A stretch of DNA of 64,000 nt from Streptosporangium pseudovulgare (lineage in GTDB: Bacteria > Actinomycetota > Actinomycetes > Streptosporangiales > Streptosporangiaceae): positions 434,001-498,000 of the forward strand of contig NZ_BMQJ01000001.1 in NCBI RefSeq assembly GCF_014648055.1. The letters are read 5' to 3'. Below the pieces are notes generated by a model, which saw only the letters and a list, made by a program, of their open reading frames with translations, was not told the origin of the DNA and searched no databases. The position numbers were made by a program, and so were the translations under genes. Shown one piece after another: positions 40,746 through 49,160 of this stretch. The number at the start of each line of letters is the position of its first letter. Positions within the stretch are counted from its first letter, which is position 1.

Positions 40746-40994
40746 ACCCCGTTTCCGGCGGCGGCACACCGCACGGGACCGACCGGTTCGTTCGGGTCAT
40801 GCCGCTCGCCGGCCGGAGGTGGGGAACTCCCCGGCCTCGGGCGGCAGGCTCGTTCCGTGAGAGGGCGGGTGGGCGGGCGGGGCGGAACCGGAGTCTCCGG
40901 AAACGTCTCGATCCGCGACGCCGTCGTCGTGACCGTTTCCATCCCCTGAGAGTCCCGCGGCGCCCGTGCCGCCGCGGAGTTCGGAGTTCCGGCA

Positions 40995-41612
40995 GTGCTT
41001 TTCGACGTCACCCGCAGCGAGCTCGCCGGCGTCTTCGGCGAGGACCGGATCGCGACCCTGCCCGCCACCGCCTTCCCGCCCTCCGCCGCGGACACCGAGG
41101 GCGCCCGCCTCCTGCGGACCGTCGGCGTCCCCACCGGGACGCTCTGGCTGCGTGAGCCCGACGAGGACACCGGCCGGTTGCCCCTCGTCCAGGACGTCGT
41201 CGACGCCGAGGACTTCGAGGACGCCCCGGAGGACGCGGGCGAATGGCCCGTCATCGGCTGGCTGCTCAACGCCCACCTCGCCCTCGACCCCGGTTCCGGC
41301 AGGGTGCACGCCTTCGACGCCGACGAGGAGACCGTGCAGGCACTCCACACGGACGTCTCCTCCCTCGTCCAGGTCACCCTCCGGTTCCAGCGCCTGCTCG
41401 AGGAGTTCACCTTCAGCGGCGACGACGCCGACGAGGAGGCCGACTTCGAGCGCCTGGATCGCGAGGTGGAGCGTGTCCGTCAGGAGACGAGCGGCGTCGA
41501 CCCGCTCCCCTTCCAGGACGACGAGACCGTCTGGTCGGTGGTCGGCGACGAGATCGCCGCGGGCCAGCGCTTCAAGGGCGACAGCCCGGGAGCCCGCTCG
41601 CTCTACGGGTGA
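40995..41612 (+). CDS. SUKH-4-like immunity-type protein
   Basis: The 205-residue acidic soluble protein begins with GTG 40995 (MLFDVTRSELAGVFGEDRIA) and has GWLLNAHLALDPGSGRVHAF and VTLRFQRLLEEFTFSGDDAD, which resemble SUKH-4 family immunity proteins of actinomycetes. No toxin gene is adjacent. The assignment is by eye and moderate. The 3' end overlaps the next converging gene by 10 bp. Confidence 0.55.
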   Translation: MLFDVTRSELAGVFGEDRIATLPATAFPPSAADTEGARLLRTVGVPTGTLWLREPDEDTGRLPLVQDVVDAEDFEDAPEDAGEWPVIGWLLNAHLALDPGSGRVHAFDADEETVQALHTDVSSLVQVTLRFQRLLEEFTFSGDDADEEADFERLDREVERVRQETSGVDPLPFQDDETVWSVVGDEIAAGQRFKGDSPGARSLYG

Positions 41613-41974
41613 TGGACCTTCGATCCGGACGTGCCGCGGTCGACCGGATTCGGCCCCGTCGACGGCCCCCCTTTTCGCGGCCCGGTGGCGGGTGCCGGTT
41701 CGCCGGGGCCGGCCGCCGCGCCGGGTTGCGGCCCGCGGCCCGTCAGCCATTCGATGACCCCGAGGTGGCCGCGGCGGGCTTCCTCGAAGTGCCGCCACCG
41801 CCAGTAGCGGGGCTGGTCGCGCACCCCGGTGACCCACGTGCAGTAGGACACCGGGGCGGACGTCCCGTCCTCCGCGGCCGGCGAGGCCACACCGTAGGTG
41901 CGGATCACGACGCGCCCACCCGGTGCGAACAGCACGTCGTCGGACACGGGATACAAGGTCATCTGGTCGAGCAC
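41603..41974 (-). CDS. Hypothetical protein
   Basis: The 123-residue product starts with GTG 41974 after GGGGGTTTCCACC. The first 80 residues (MLDQMTLYPVSDDVLFAPGG, YCTWVTGVRDQPRYWRWRHF) look like a structured domain with many aromatic residues; the last 45 are Gly/Pro-rich. I do not recognise the family. It ends 10 bp inside the SUKH-4-like gene. Confidence 0.55.
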   Translation of the reverse strand: MLDQMTLYPVSDDVLFAPGGRVVIRTYGVASPAAEDGTSAPVSYCTWVTGVRDQPRYWRWRHFEEARRGHLGVIEWLTGRGPQPGAAAGPGEPAPATGPRKGGPSTGPNPVDRGTSGSKVHHP

Positions 41975-42085
41975 GGTGGAAACCCCCGATCAACTGTGGG
42001 ACCCACTCTCGCCCCTCCTGCCGCTCCCCCGGTTACGCCTCCGGCGCGACCGGGTTAACCAGATGAGCCGGGTGTAAAAACACTG

Positions 42086-42322
42086 TTACACGGTGAGGCT
42101 GTCGAACTCCCCGTCCTTCACCCCGAGCACCAGGGCGCGGATCTCGTCGCGTGTGTAGATCAGGGCCGGGCCGTCGGGAAAACGCGAGTTGCGGACGGCG
42201 ATGCTGCCGTCCGACAGCTCGGCCAGCTCGACGCAGTTGCCCTGCGAGTTGCTGTAGCGGCTCTTGCGCCACCTGGCTCCCGCCAGATCGGTGGCGGGCA
42301 TGCCGTTGTAGGTCTTCTCCAT
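42086..42322 (-). CDS. DUF397 domain-containing protein
   Basis: The 78-residue protein shows the DUF397 pattern completely: ARWRKSRYSNSQGNCVELAE, then VRNSRFPDGPALIYTRDEIR and VLGVKDGEFD. Its ATG directly follows the TAA of the XRE gene, so they are co-translated. DUF397 proteins accompany XRE regulators and ATPases in the WhiJ/AbaA-like loci that affect development in Streptomyces. Just after the stop codon, GTGTAA and TTACAC arms around T-rich sequence could be a weak terminator. Confidence 0.95.
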   Translation of the reverse strand: MEKTYNGMPATDLAGARWRKSRYSNSQGNCVELAELSDGSIAVRNSRFPDGPALIYTRDEIRALVLGVKDGEFDSLTV

Positions 42323-43189
42323 TTAGATCTCTCCGAGAAGGTCGCCGAGGATCTCGGCGGTGCCCCCGGGCGTGGTGCTTTCCACGCACAGCTGCTCCAT
42401 GGCCGTGAGGTAGGGGTCGACGTCCTCACGTTTGTCCAGGTAGAGGGCACCCCAGAGCTGCTCGACGTAAACGACGTCCGACAGGTCGGACTCGGGAAAC
42501 CGTAAGATGCTGAACGCGCCCCCCTCGGCCGCGTGCATACCGAACCTGAAGGGCATCACCTGGAGGGTGATGTTGGGCAGCGCGGCGACCTCCAGCAGGT
42601 GCTGGATCTGCTCGCGCATGGTCTCCTTGCCCCCGATGGGCCGGCGCAGGGCCGCCTCGTCGATGACCGCCCACAGGCGCGGGCCGTCCTTGCGGGTGAA
42701 GCGCTCCTGCCGTTGCATCCGCATGTGCACACGGCGCTCGATCTCCGCCACCGGCGCGTCCGGGTAGCCGAGCCGGATCACGGTGCGCGCGTAGTCGGAC
42801 GTCTGGAGCAGGCCGGGCACGAACTGCACCTCGTAGGTGCGGATCACGCTCGCCGCCTCCTCCAGCCCCACGTAGGTGGTGAACCAGTTCGGGAGCAGGT
42901 CGCCGTACTTGTGCCACCATCCGGGGGTGTTCGCCTCGCGGACCATCTCCAGCAGGCCGCGCCGTTCCGCGTCGTCGAGCACGCCGTACAGGGTGAGCAG
43001 GTCCTCCACGTCGCGGGTCTTGAAACCGACACGGCCGAGTTCCATCCGGCTGATCTTGGACTCCGAGGCGCGGATGTGGAATCCGGCGGCCCCGCGGCTG
43101 AGTCCCTTCTCCTCACGCAGGCGGCGCAGGCTTGCGCCGAGCATGATGCGCCGAACGGTGGAACCGGTACCGGGCGGGTCTATGGACAC
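42323..43189 (-). CDS. XRE-family regulator with DUF5753 (WhiJ-like)
   Basis: The 288-residue protein has an N-terminal helix-turn-helix (LGASLRRLREEKGLSRGAAG, IRASESKISRMELGRVGFK) and the C-terminal DUF5753 domain (VQFVPGLLQTSDYARTVIRL, LPNITLQVMPFRFGMHAAEG). GTG 43189 follows GAGGAGCACCAC. It forms the standard triad with DUF397 (downstream) and an anti-sigma-like ATPase (divergent). It likely binds the TTGCAC-rich region between the divergent genes. Confidence 0.95.
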   Translation of the reverse strand: MSIDPPGTGSTVRRIMLGASLRRLREEKGLSRGAAGFHIRASESKISRMELGRVGFKTRDVEDLLTLYGVLDDAERRGLLEMVREANTPGWWHKYGDLLPNWFTTYVGLEEAASVIRTYEVQFVPGLLQTSDYARTVIRLGYPDAPVAEIERRVHMRMQRQERFTRKDGPRLWAVIDEAALRRPIGGKETMREQIQHLLEVAALPNITLQVMPFRFGMHAAEGGAFSILRFPESDLSDVVYVEQLWGALYLDKREDVDPYLTAMEQLCVESTTPGGTAEILGDLLGEI

Positions 43190-43308
43190 GTGGTGCTCCT
43201 CGCTCGCTTTCCTGATCGACAGTTTGTCACTTCGCGGCCCGTGACTTGCTTGGCCGCGGAAAATCCCCTTTCCGCGTTGATCGACCGACTTACCGGTAAC
43301 CGTAGCGC

Positions 43309-43363
43309 TTGCACACGCCCAATGCACGTGCATTCGCTCTTGCACCTGCACAGGAGTTTGCAC
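43309..43363. promoter_or_regulatory. TTGCAC cluster and AATGCACGTGCATT palindrome
   Basis: TTGCAC occurs at 43309-43314, 43340-43345 and 43358-43363, and a perfect 14-bp palindrome AATGCACGTGCATT lies at 43321-43334; TGCAC recurs in between. The cluster sits directly before the ATPase start codon and includes its Shine-Dalgarno (CAGGAG). It is a likely operator array for the XRE regulator, by inference. Confidence 0.65.
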
Positions 43364-43364
43364 C

Positions 43365-43883
43365 ATGATGATCCATGTGCAGTCCGCTCAAACCGCTCCC
43401 CCCAGAACGTCGTGGACGGCGCTCGACTGGTGGCCGCCCGTGGGCTGGTGGCCCGACGCCGCGCGTGACCTCCTGTCCGGGTCCCCGGCTCCGGCCAGCG
43501 CCACCTTCGTGCTCCCCCCGAGCGCGGAGTCGGTCCACTCGGCGCGCAGCTTCGCCACCGGCACCCTGACCGGCTGGAACCTCGCCGACCTGAGCGAGAG
43601 CATGGAACTGATCGTCTCGGAGCTGGCCACCAACGCGTTCCGGCACGGCCTGCGGCTGGCCGAGAGGCGCGCCAAGGAGCCCATCAGACTCTCCCTGCTG
43701 CGCCGGGACGGCCTCGTGGTCTGCGCGCTCAACGACCCCGGCGCCGGCTTCCCCGCGCTCCGCGATCACTCCCCGCTGGACGTCGGCGGCCTCGGACTGC
43801 ACATCGTCGACTCGCTCAGCCTCCGCTGGGGCTGGGCTCCGCTGGCCCCGTACGGCAAAATCGTCTGGGCCGTCCTCGGTTAG
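43365..43883 (+). CDS. ATP-binding protein, anti-sigma/HATPase_c type
   Basis: The 172-residue protein has the GHKL ATPase boxes: N-box MELIVSELATNAFRHGL, G1-like LVVCALNDPGAGFP and G2-like DVGGLGLHIVDSLS, as in RsbW-like serine kinases. A Trp-rich N-terminus (WTALDWWPPVGWWPDAARDL) is unusual. Two ATGs (43365, 43368) follow CAGGAG. Together with the divergent XRE-DUF397 pair it forms a WhiJ-type locus. Confidence 0.93.
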   Translation: MMIHVQSAQTAPPRTSWTALDWWPPVGWWPDAARDLLSGSPAPASATFVLPPSAESVHSARSFATGTLTGWNLADLSESMELIVSELATNAFRHGLRLAERRAKEPIRLSLLRRDGLVVCALNDPGAGFPALRDHSPLDVGGLGLHIVDSLSLRWGWAPLAPYGKIVWAVLG

Positions 43884-43884
43884 G

Positions 43885-43933
43885 CTCCGTGCCGTGGATC
43901 GTCCCGCCCGCCGCGGAGATCCACGGAACGGAG
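43885..43933 (+). terminator. Terminator hairpin after the ATPase gene
   Basis: CTCCGT-G-CCGTGGATC (43885-43900) pairs with GATCCACGG-A-ACGGAG (43918-43933) with one mismatch, directly after the stop codon. Confidence 0.7.
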
Positions 43934-44317
43934 TCCGACCGGCCGCCGCGGGACGCCCCCGCCGGAGAACGGCCGGCCCCGTCCCGCGAGGCGGACCCGC
44001 CCCCTCGACCCGCCGCCGTCCCCCGGTGCCCCCTCCCCGGCCCTCCCGAAGTCCAGCCCCTCCCCGAAGCCCGCACACCCCACAGTCCTTCCCGGAAGGC
44101 GCCGCCTCTTCCCCTCATCTGGCGCCGGCCCGGTTCCGGGGCCGCCATCCGACTCCCCCTCGGGCGGCCCCGGGACCCGGCCAGAGAACAGATGGTCACC
44201 GGCGGGGAACTCATTGCATTCTGCGCGGTGCATGCCTCCCGGGATGCCCTCTGCATTACCGTGGATGCCTATGGCTCACGGAGAGTCCCCGCGCGAGATT
44301 CCTGAGAGAGCTGCGAG
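43934..44317 (+). other. 384-bp gene-free region before the helicase-like gene
   Basis: The left part is Pro-coding-like GC-rich sequence with open frames but no conserved protein. The right part (44205-44290) is less GC-rich and has TTGCATTCTGCG, GTGCATGCC and CTGCATTACCG, likely the promoter of the gene at 44318; TGCAT recurs three times. No clear -35/-10 pair was recognised. Confidence 0.35.
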
Positions 44318-46714
44318 ATGGACGATGACCTGCTCGGCTGGCTGAAGACCCTCGACGAAGACCGCCTCACCCGGCTGCTGGCCAACCGGCCGGACGCCAT
44401 CGCCCCGCCGTGGCCCCGCCGCCTTGACACCCTCGCCCAGCGGCTGGGCAGCGGCTTCGCGGTGATCGGGGTCATGCGGGGCCTTCCGCTGCCCGCCATC
44501 GAGGTGGCGCAGGCGTCGCTCGCCCTCGGTGGCCGGGTCGGGCTGGAGGAGCTGGCCCGGTTCATGGGCGTCCCCGAGGCCGAGGTGGCCCCCTGGATCG
44601 ACCGGCTGTTCGACCACGCCCTGGCCTGGCCCGACGCCGAGGGGCGCATCCGCGTCGCCGAGGGGGTCGCGCGGTGGTGGACCGCCCCCTGCGGGCTCGG
44701 CGAGCCGCTCACCCACTACCTGGACTCCTGGACGGTCAGCGCCGACGCGCTGCGGACCCTGGCCAGGACGCTCGGCCTGCCGCAGGGCCCCAAGCGCCGC
44801 ACCGTCACCCGGATCATCGAGGTGCTGTCCGACCCCGGCCGGGTCACGGCCATGATCGGGCGAGCGCCGGAGGGCACCCGGCGGCTGCTGGAGGGGTTCG
44901 CCTGGGACGGCCCGGTCCGCGACGTCGACGGCGGGCGCTTCGTCACGCCGGGCACCCCGGAGAAATGGGCCGGCGACCACGGGCTGCTCTTCCGGCCGAG
45001 CTGGAACGTCGCCGAGATGCCCCGGGAGGTGGCGCTCGCCGTACGCGGCCCCGGCTACCACCCGCCCTTCACCCCCGTCCCGCCCGACCTCGCGGGCGTC
45101 CCGGTCGATCCCGAGACGGTCGACCACCTGATGATGCTCGCCGCCCCGCACGTGGTGGAACGCTGCTCGGCGATGCTGGAGAACACCGCCAAGGTCCCGC
45201 TGCCGCTGCTGAAGGCGGGCGGGATCGGCGTGCGCGAGGTCCGGCGGTTGGCCAGGGACACCGGCTGCGACGAGGACGAGACCCGGCTGCTGCTGGAGGT
45301 CTGCGCGGTGGCCCGGCTGCTGGCCTGGGACGAGCCGGCCGGCGGCCTGATGCCGACCGAGAAGTTCGACCGCTGGCGCCTGGACGACTCCGCCGCCCGG
45401 CTGCGGGTGCTGCTGTCGGCGTGGTGGCGGATGGAGCGCTCGTCGCTGCGCCGGGTGGACGGCAGGTACGGCACCGTGCTCGGCGACGACCTCGCCGGGG
45501 CCTCGGTCGCCCGCGCCCGGCGCGCCGTCCTCGGCGTGCTGGCCCGGCTGCCGGCGAGCACCGCGTGCACCGGCATGGACGGGCTCGTCAGGGCGGCCCA
45601 CTGGCACGCCCCGCTGCTCGACATGCCGCTGCTCGCCGAGTGCGCCCCGGCCGTGCTGGAGGAGGCGCGGATGCTCGGGCTGGTCGCCTGCGACGCCGTC
45701 ACCGACCTCGGCCGCGCGCTGGCCTCCCTGGACACCGTCGCCGGAGACGAGAACGACGACTGCGCGCCGGCGGTGGAGAACGACCCGGTGCTGGTGGAGT
45801 GCTCCGTCCGGGCGCTGGCCAGCGTGCGCCGCAGCGCGCTGTTCGGCGCCGACCTCACCGCCGTGGTGACCGGCCCGCCCTCCGCCGAGCTGGCCGAGCT
45901 GCTGGACCGCGCCGCCGACCGCGAGTCGCGCGGCACCGCGTCGGTGTGGCGGTTCACCCCGGCGAGCGTGCGCCGGGCGATGGACGCCGGGCACACCGCC
46001 GACGCGCTGCTGGCCGACCTGGCCGAGGTGGGCGCGGTGCCGCAGCCCCTCGACTACTTGGTGCGCGACGTGGCCAGGCGGCACGGCGAGGTCACCGTCA
46101 CCACGGTCGCCTGCATCGTGCAGGCGTCCGACCCCGCCCTGCTGGCCGAGATCGCCGGGCACCGGCGGCTGTCCCGGCTGGGCCTGCGGCTGCTCGCGCC
46201 CACCGTGCTGGCCAGCGCGCAGCCCGCCGACCGGACCCTCGCCGCGCTCCGGGAGAACGGCTACGCGCCGGTCCCGGTCGAGGACACCGGGGAGATCACC
46301 GTCCGCCGCGCCCGCGTCGACGAGCCGCAGAACGGGCGGCTGATCCTGCTGCCCGGCGGCCGGGTCGCCGAGCTGGAGCAGCCGCCGCACCCGCTGGTCG
46401 AGCCGCCGCCGGACCCCGGCGAGCACGCCCGGCGGCTGCTGTCGGCCGAGAGCCACGTCGCCCAGGCCGGCGGCCGGACCTGGGCGGTCATCGGCCGGAT
46501 GGCCTCCCGGCTGCCGACGGCCCAGCAGTCGCTGCTCGGCTTCGTGGTGGACCGCGGCGTCCGGGCCGCGATCACGCTCGCCGACGGCCTGACCGCCACG
46601 GTCAGCCACGGGGAGCTGCGCAGCGGCGTGCTCGACGCGTGGTGCGAGGAGGCGGGCGACTACCTGGAGTTCCCGCTGGCCGACATCATCGAGGTCCGCG
46701 GCGCCTACGCCTGA
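44318..46714 (+). CDS. Helicase-associated (XPB/Ssl2-like C-terminal) domain protein
   Basis: The 798-residue protein matches actinobacterial proteins with the Helicase_C_3 domain. The N-terminal half consists of winged-helix-like repeats (LLGWLKTLDEDRLTRLLANR; ALRTLARTLGLPQGPKRRTV). The C-terminal part contains ENDPVLVECSVRALASVRRS and VWRFTPASVRRAMDAGHTAD, then LADLAEVGAVPQPLDYLVRD. There are no helicase motor motifs, so it is not a helicase by itself. In actinomycetes it often lies near an XPB helicase gene, but none is in this window. Confidence 0.88.
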   Translation: MDDDLLGWLKTLDEDRLTRLLANRPDAIAPPWPRRLDTLAQRLGSGFAVIGVMRGLPLPAIEVAQASLALGGRVGLEELARFMGVPEAEVAPWIDRLFDHALAWPDAEGRIRVAEGVARWWTAPCGLGEPLTHYLDSWTVSADALRTLARTLGLPQGPKRRTVTRIIEVLSDPGRVTAMIGRAPEGTRRLLEGFAWDGPVRDVDGGRFVTPGTPEKWAGDHGLLFRPSWNVAEMPREVALAVRGPGYHPPFTPVPPDLAGVPVDPETVDHLMMLAAPHVVERCSAMLENTAKVPLPLLKAGGIGVREVRRLARDTGCDEDETRLLLEVCAVARLLAWDEPAGGLMPTEKFDRWRLDDSAARLRVLLSAWWRMERSSLRRVDGRYGTVLGDDLAGASVARARRAVLGVLARLPASTACTGMDGLVRAAHWHAPLLDMPLLAECAPAVLEEARMLGLVACDAVTDLGRALASLDTVAGDENDDCAPAVENDPVLVECSVRALASVRRSALFGADLTAVVTGPPSAELAELLDRAADRESRGTASVWRFTPASVRRAMDAGHTADALLADLAEVGAVPQPLDYLVRDVARRHGEVTVTTVACIVQASDPALLAEIAGHRRLSRLGLRLLAPTVLASAQPADRTLAALRENGYAPVPVEDTGEITVRRARVDEPQNGRLILLPGGRVAELEQPPHPLVEPPPDPGEHARRLLSAESHVAQAGGRTWAVIGRMASRLPTAQQSLLGFVVDRGVRAAITLADGLTATVSHGELRSGVLDAWCEEAGDYLEFPLADIIEVRGAYA

Positions 46715-46781
46715 TCCCGCCGGGATCCGCGGCGTCCGCACCCGGCCCCGCCGAAGCGGCCGCGGCCACCGCTGCCACTGT

Positions 46782-46821
46782 GGCCATCACGGTCATCACG
46801 ACCATCACGGCCATCACGGCC
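46782..46821. repeat. 9-bp tandem repeats (GGCCATCAC type)
   Basis: Four consecutive units, GGCCATCAC, GGTCATCAC, GACCATCAC and GGCCATCAC, plus GGCC follow the stop codon of the helicase-associated gene. They lie between converging genes and appear non-coding. Confidence 0.75.
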
Positions 46822-46868
46822 GGAGGCGGAGAAAGGTGAGGCGGCGGTCGGCGTGCGCGGTTCCGGCC

Positions 46869-47489
46869 TCACCCCAGGACGATCGCCCGGACCGCCTCCC
46901 TGGCCCGTTCCTCGCCGTACTCGGCGACCAGGGCCGTCATGTGCTCGGCGGCCAGCGGGGCGAGCAGGGCGTGCGCCAGGGGGCCGGCGTCGCACCCGGG
47001 GCGGGCCTCGGCGAGCAGGATCGCCGCGTGGTGGCACCAGAACCGGTAGGCGCCGATCCGGTAGCGCGCGCCGGGGCTCGCGGTCTCCGACACGCGGACC
47101 AGGTCGAGGTGGCCGAGCAGGTGCTCGAGGTAGGCGTCCACGAACGCCGCGAGCCGTTCGGCGGCCGGGGCGCCGGGCCCGAGGGGCGCGGGCCCGGACA
47201 GGATCGCCGCCTGCAGTTCGCGCTCGCGCTCGTCGAGGAGCGCCACGGCCAGTCCCGACTTGTCGCCGAACCGCCGGAAGAGCGTGCCCTTGCCCACGCC
47301 CGCCTCCGCCGCGATCGCGTCCATCGAGACGCCGTCCACCCCCCTGTCCCGGAACAGCTTCGCCGCCGCCGCCAGCACCTTCGCCCGGTTGCGCGCGGCG
47401 TCGGCCCGCTCCCTGGGCCGCGTGGCGGGCGGCGCCGACGGCTCGCTTGACGAAGCGGACCGCGGTCCGTTAAATTCCATGTCGCTCAC
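46869..47489 (-). CDS. TetR/AcrR family transcriptional regulator
   Basis: The 206-residue protein has an N-terminal helix-turn-helix (VSMDAIAAEAGVGKGTLFRR, FGDKSGL) preceded by RNRAKVLAAAAKLFRDRGVD, and a ligand-binding C-terminal half (DAYLEHLLGHLDLVRVSETA). GTG 47489 is preferred because a TATAGT -10 box lies just upstream, consistent with a leaderless transcript; ATG 47480 is an alternative. Two related palindromes flank its start, one inside the gene, suggesting autorepression and control of the divergent rhodanese gene. Confidence 0.92.
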   Translation of the reverse strand: MSDMEFNGPRSASSSEPSAPPATRPRERADAARNRAKVLAAAAKLFRDRGVDGVSMDAIAAEAGVGKGTLFRRFGDKSGLAVALLDERERELQAAILSGPAPLGPGAPAAERLAAFVDAYLEHLLGHLDLVRVSETASPGARYRIGAYRFWCHHAAILLAEARPGCDAGPLAHALLAPLAAEHMTALVAEYGEERAREAVRAIVLG

Positions 47490-47511
47490 ACAAGCGGACT
47501 ATAGTCCACTT
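47453..47511. promoter_or_regulatory. Two TetR operator palindromes between tetR and the rhodanese gene
   Basis: AAGCGGACCGCGGTCCGTTA (from 47453) and AAGCGGACTATAGTCCACTT (from 47492) share AAGCGGAC-N4-GTCC. The central palindromes are CGGACCGCGGTCCG (47456-47469) and GGACTATAGTCC (47496-47507). The second contains TATAGT, readable as a -10 box in both directions; the first lies within the tetR coding start. Confidence 0.75.
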
Positions 47512-47530
47512 AAGGCCGGGGAGGCCAGCC

Positions 47531-47869
47531 ATGACCGCACTGATCAGCCGTGACGAGCTCAGGACCGCGATCGAGACGGGCACCGTCGTCGTCGTGGACG
47601 CGCTCGGCGGCGACTACTACGCCCGGCAGCACCTGCCCGGCGCACTCGCCCTGGTCGAGAGCGAGGTGGCCGACCGCGCCGCCGAACTGCTCCCCGACAA
47701 GGACGCCGCCATCGTCACCTACTGCTCCAACCCCGCCTGCGGCAACAGCGAGGCGGTGGCCCGGCGGCTGACCGGCCTCGGCTACACCAACGTCCGCAAG
47801 TACCGCGAGGGCATCCAGGACTGGACCGAGGCGGGGCTGCCCGTCGAGTCGGGCGCCGCCGCCCGCTGA
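47531..47869 (+). CDS. Rhodanese-like domain protein
   Basis: The 112-residue single-domain sulfurtransferase has the active-site loop TYCSNPACGNSEAVARRL with the persulfide-forming Cys, and the N-terminal VVVVDALGGDYYARQHLPGA. The end REGIQDWTEAGLPVE is typical. GGGGAGGCCAGCC precedes ATG 47531. It is divergent from a TetR gene and probably de-repressed with it, perhaps in thiol or sulfur stress (inference). Confidence 0.93.
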   Translation: MTALISRDELRTAIETGTVVVVDALGGDYYARQHLPGALALVESEVADRAAELLPDKDAAIVTYCSNPACGNSEAVARRLTGLGYTNVRKYREGIQDWTEAGLPVESGAAAR

Positions 47870-47875
47870 CGGCGG

Positions 47876-49156
47876 TCAGCCGCGCACCCCGCAGCGGCGC
47901 ACCGCCAGCAGGGCCAGCACCCGGGTGACGTCGCGCAGCTCGCGCAGGCCGACCCGCTCGCGGGGAGCGTGGGCGAGGCGGACGTCACCCGGGCCGTAGT
48001 GCAGAGTCGGCACCCCGCCCGCGGCGTAGAGACGCAGGTCGCTGCCGTACGGCGCCGCCGTCTCGGCCGGCCGGGCCCCGGTGACGTCGGCCACCGCCGC
48101 CGCGACCTGGGCCGGCAGCTCGTGCCCGGCGGGCACCCGGCCGCTCGCGAACCGCCCGCCGGGCCAGGTCACGACGGGCGGGTGCGCGCGCAGCCACGGG
48201 TCGTCGATCCCGGCGACCGCCTCCTCCAGGGCAAGACGGGCCTCGGCCGGGTCCTCGTCCAGCCGCACGCCCAGCCTGCCCTCGGCGACCAGCAGGTCGG
48301 GCACGCTGCTGGCCCAGTCACCCGCGCGGACCGTGCCGACCTCGATCGGGTAGGGGAGCGGATTGCCCGCGAAGATCGGATCGGGGTCGCGGTTGCGGTC
48401 GGCCTCCAGCCGCCGCAGCGCCGTGAGGACCGGCCAGAACGCCTCCAGCGCGTTGACGCCCTCGTAGCGGGTCGCGCCGTGGGCGGCTCGGCCGGCGACC
48501 TCGACGCGGAACGTCAGCGCGCCGGCCGTGGCGGTGATGACCGTCCCGCCGGTCGGCTCGGTGATCACCGCCGCCTCGCCGCGGTGGCCGCGCGCCAGGG
48601 TGGCGAACGCGCCCAGGCCGCCGTCCTCCTCGCTCACGACGCAGTGCACGGCCAGCGGCCGGGCCAGCCGTACGCCCGAGCGGTGGACGGCGGCGGCGAC
48701 CGCGAGGTTGGCCGCCAGCCCGGCCTTCATGTCGCAGGCGCCCCGGCCGTGCAGGACGTCACCGGTGATCCGGGCGCCGAAGGGGTCGCCGCCCTCCCAT
48801 TTGGCCAGGTCACCGGTGGGCACCACGTCCACGTGCCCCTGCAGGACCAGGGCGGGCTCGCCCTCGCCCCCGGTGACGGCGGCCACACCGTAGCCCTCGG
48901 TGCGCGGGGCCTCGGTGCCGGGGAACCCGGGGTCGGCGCGCAGGGCGTCCAGGTCGAGCTTCCAGACGTCGACGTCCATGCCCGCCTCGGCGAGCAGCCG
49001 CCCGCAGCGGTGCTGCAGCTCCGACTCGGCGTCGGTGCCGGTCACGCTGGGCGTCCGCACCAGCTCGGCCAGCAGCCGGACCGTCTCCGCCTCGTCGATC
49101 GCCGCCAGCACCCTCGCCTCGCCGGGGGACACCCCGCCCGCCACGCCCTCGCGCAC
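47876..49156 (-). CDS. M20 family metallopeptidase (ArgE/DapE-like deacylase)
   Basis: The 426-residue enzyme has the M20 metal ligands in LVLQGHVDVVPTG and HGRGACDMKAGLAANLA, catalytic Glu pair in HCVVSEEDGGLGAFA, and the dimerisation domain motif GRAAHGATRYEGVNALEAF. The C-terminal HYGPGDVRLAHAPRERVGL supplies the last metal His. It hydrolyses an N-acyl amino acid or peptide. GTG 49156 lies 4 nt after the stop of the DUF885 gene, with GAAGG upstream, so the two peptidase-like enzymes form one operon. Confidence 0.92.
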   Translation of the reverse strand: MREGVAGGVSPGEARVLAAIDEAETVRLLAELVRTPSVTGTDAESELQHRCGRLLAEAGMDVDVWKLDLDALRADPGFPGTEAPRTEGYGVAAVTGGEGEPALVLQGHVDVVPTGDLAKWEGGDPFGARITGDVLHGRGACDMKAGLAANLAVAAAVHRSGVRLARPLAVHCVVSEEDGGLGAFATLARGHRGEAAVITEPTGGTVITATAGALTFRVEVAGRAAHGATRYEGVNALEAFWPVLTALRRLEADRNRDPDPIFAGNPLPYPIEVGTVRAGDWASSVPDLLVAEGRLGVRLDEDPAEARLALEEAVAGIDDPWLRAHPPVVTWPGGRFASGRVPAGHELPAQVAAAVADVTGARPAETAAPYGSDLRLYAAGGVPTLHYGPGDVRLAHAPRERVGLRELRDVTRVLALLAVRRCGVRG

Positions 49157-49160
49157 GCCG

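Noticed and set aside
46782-46821. Short repeats as a CRISPR array
   Set aside because: Units are 9 bp and contiguous with no spacers, and no cas gene is present.
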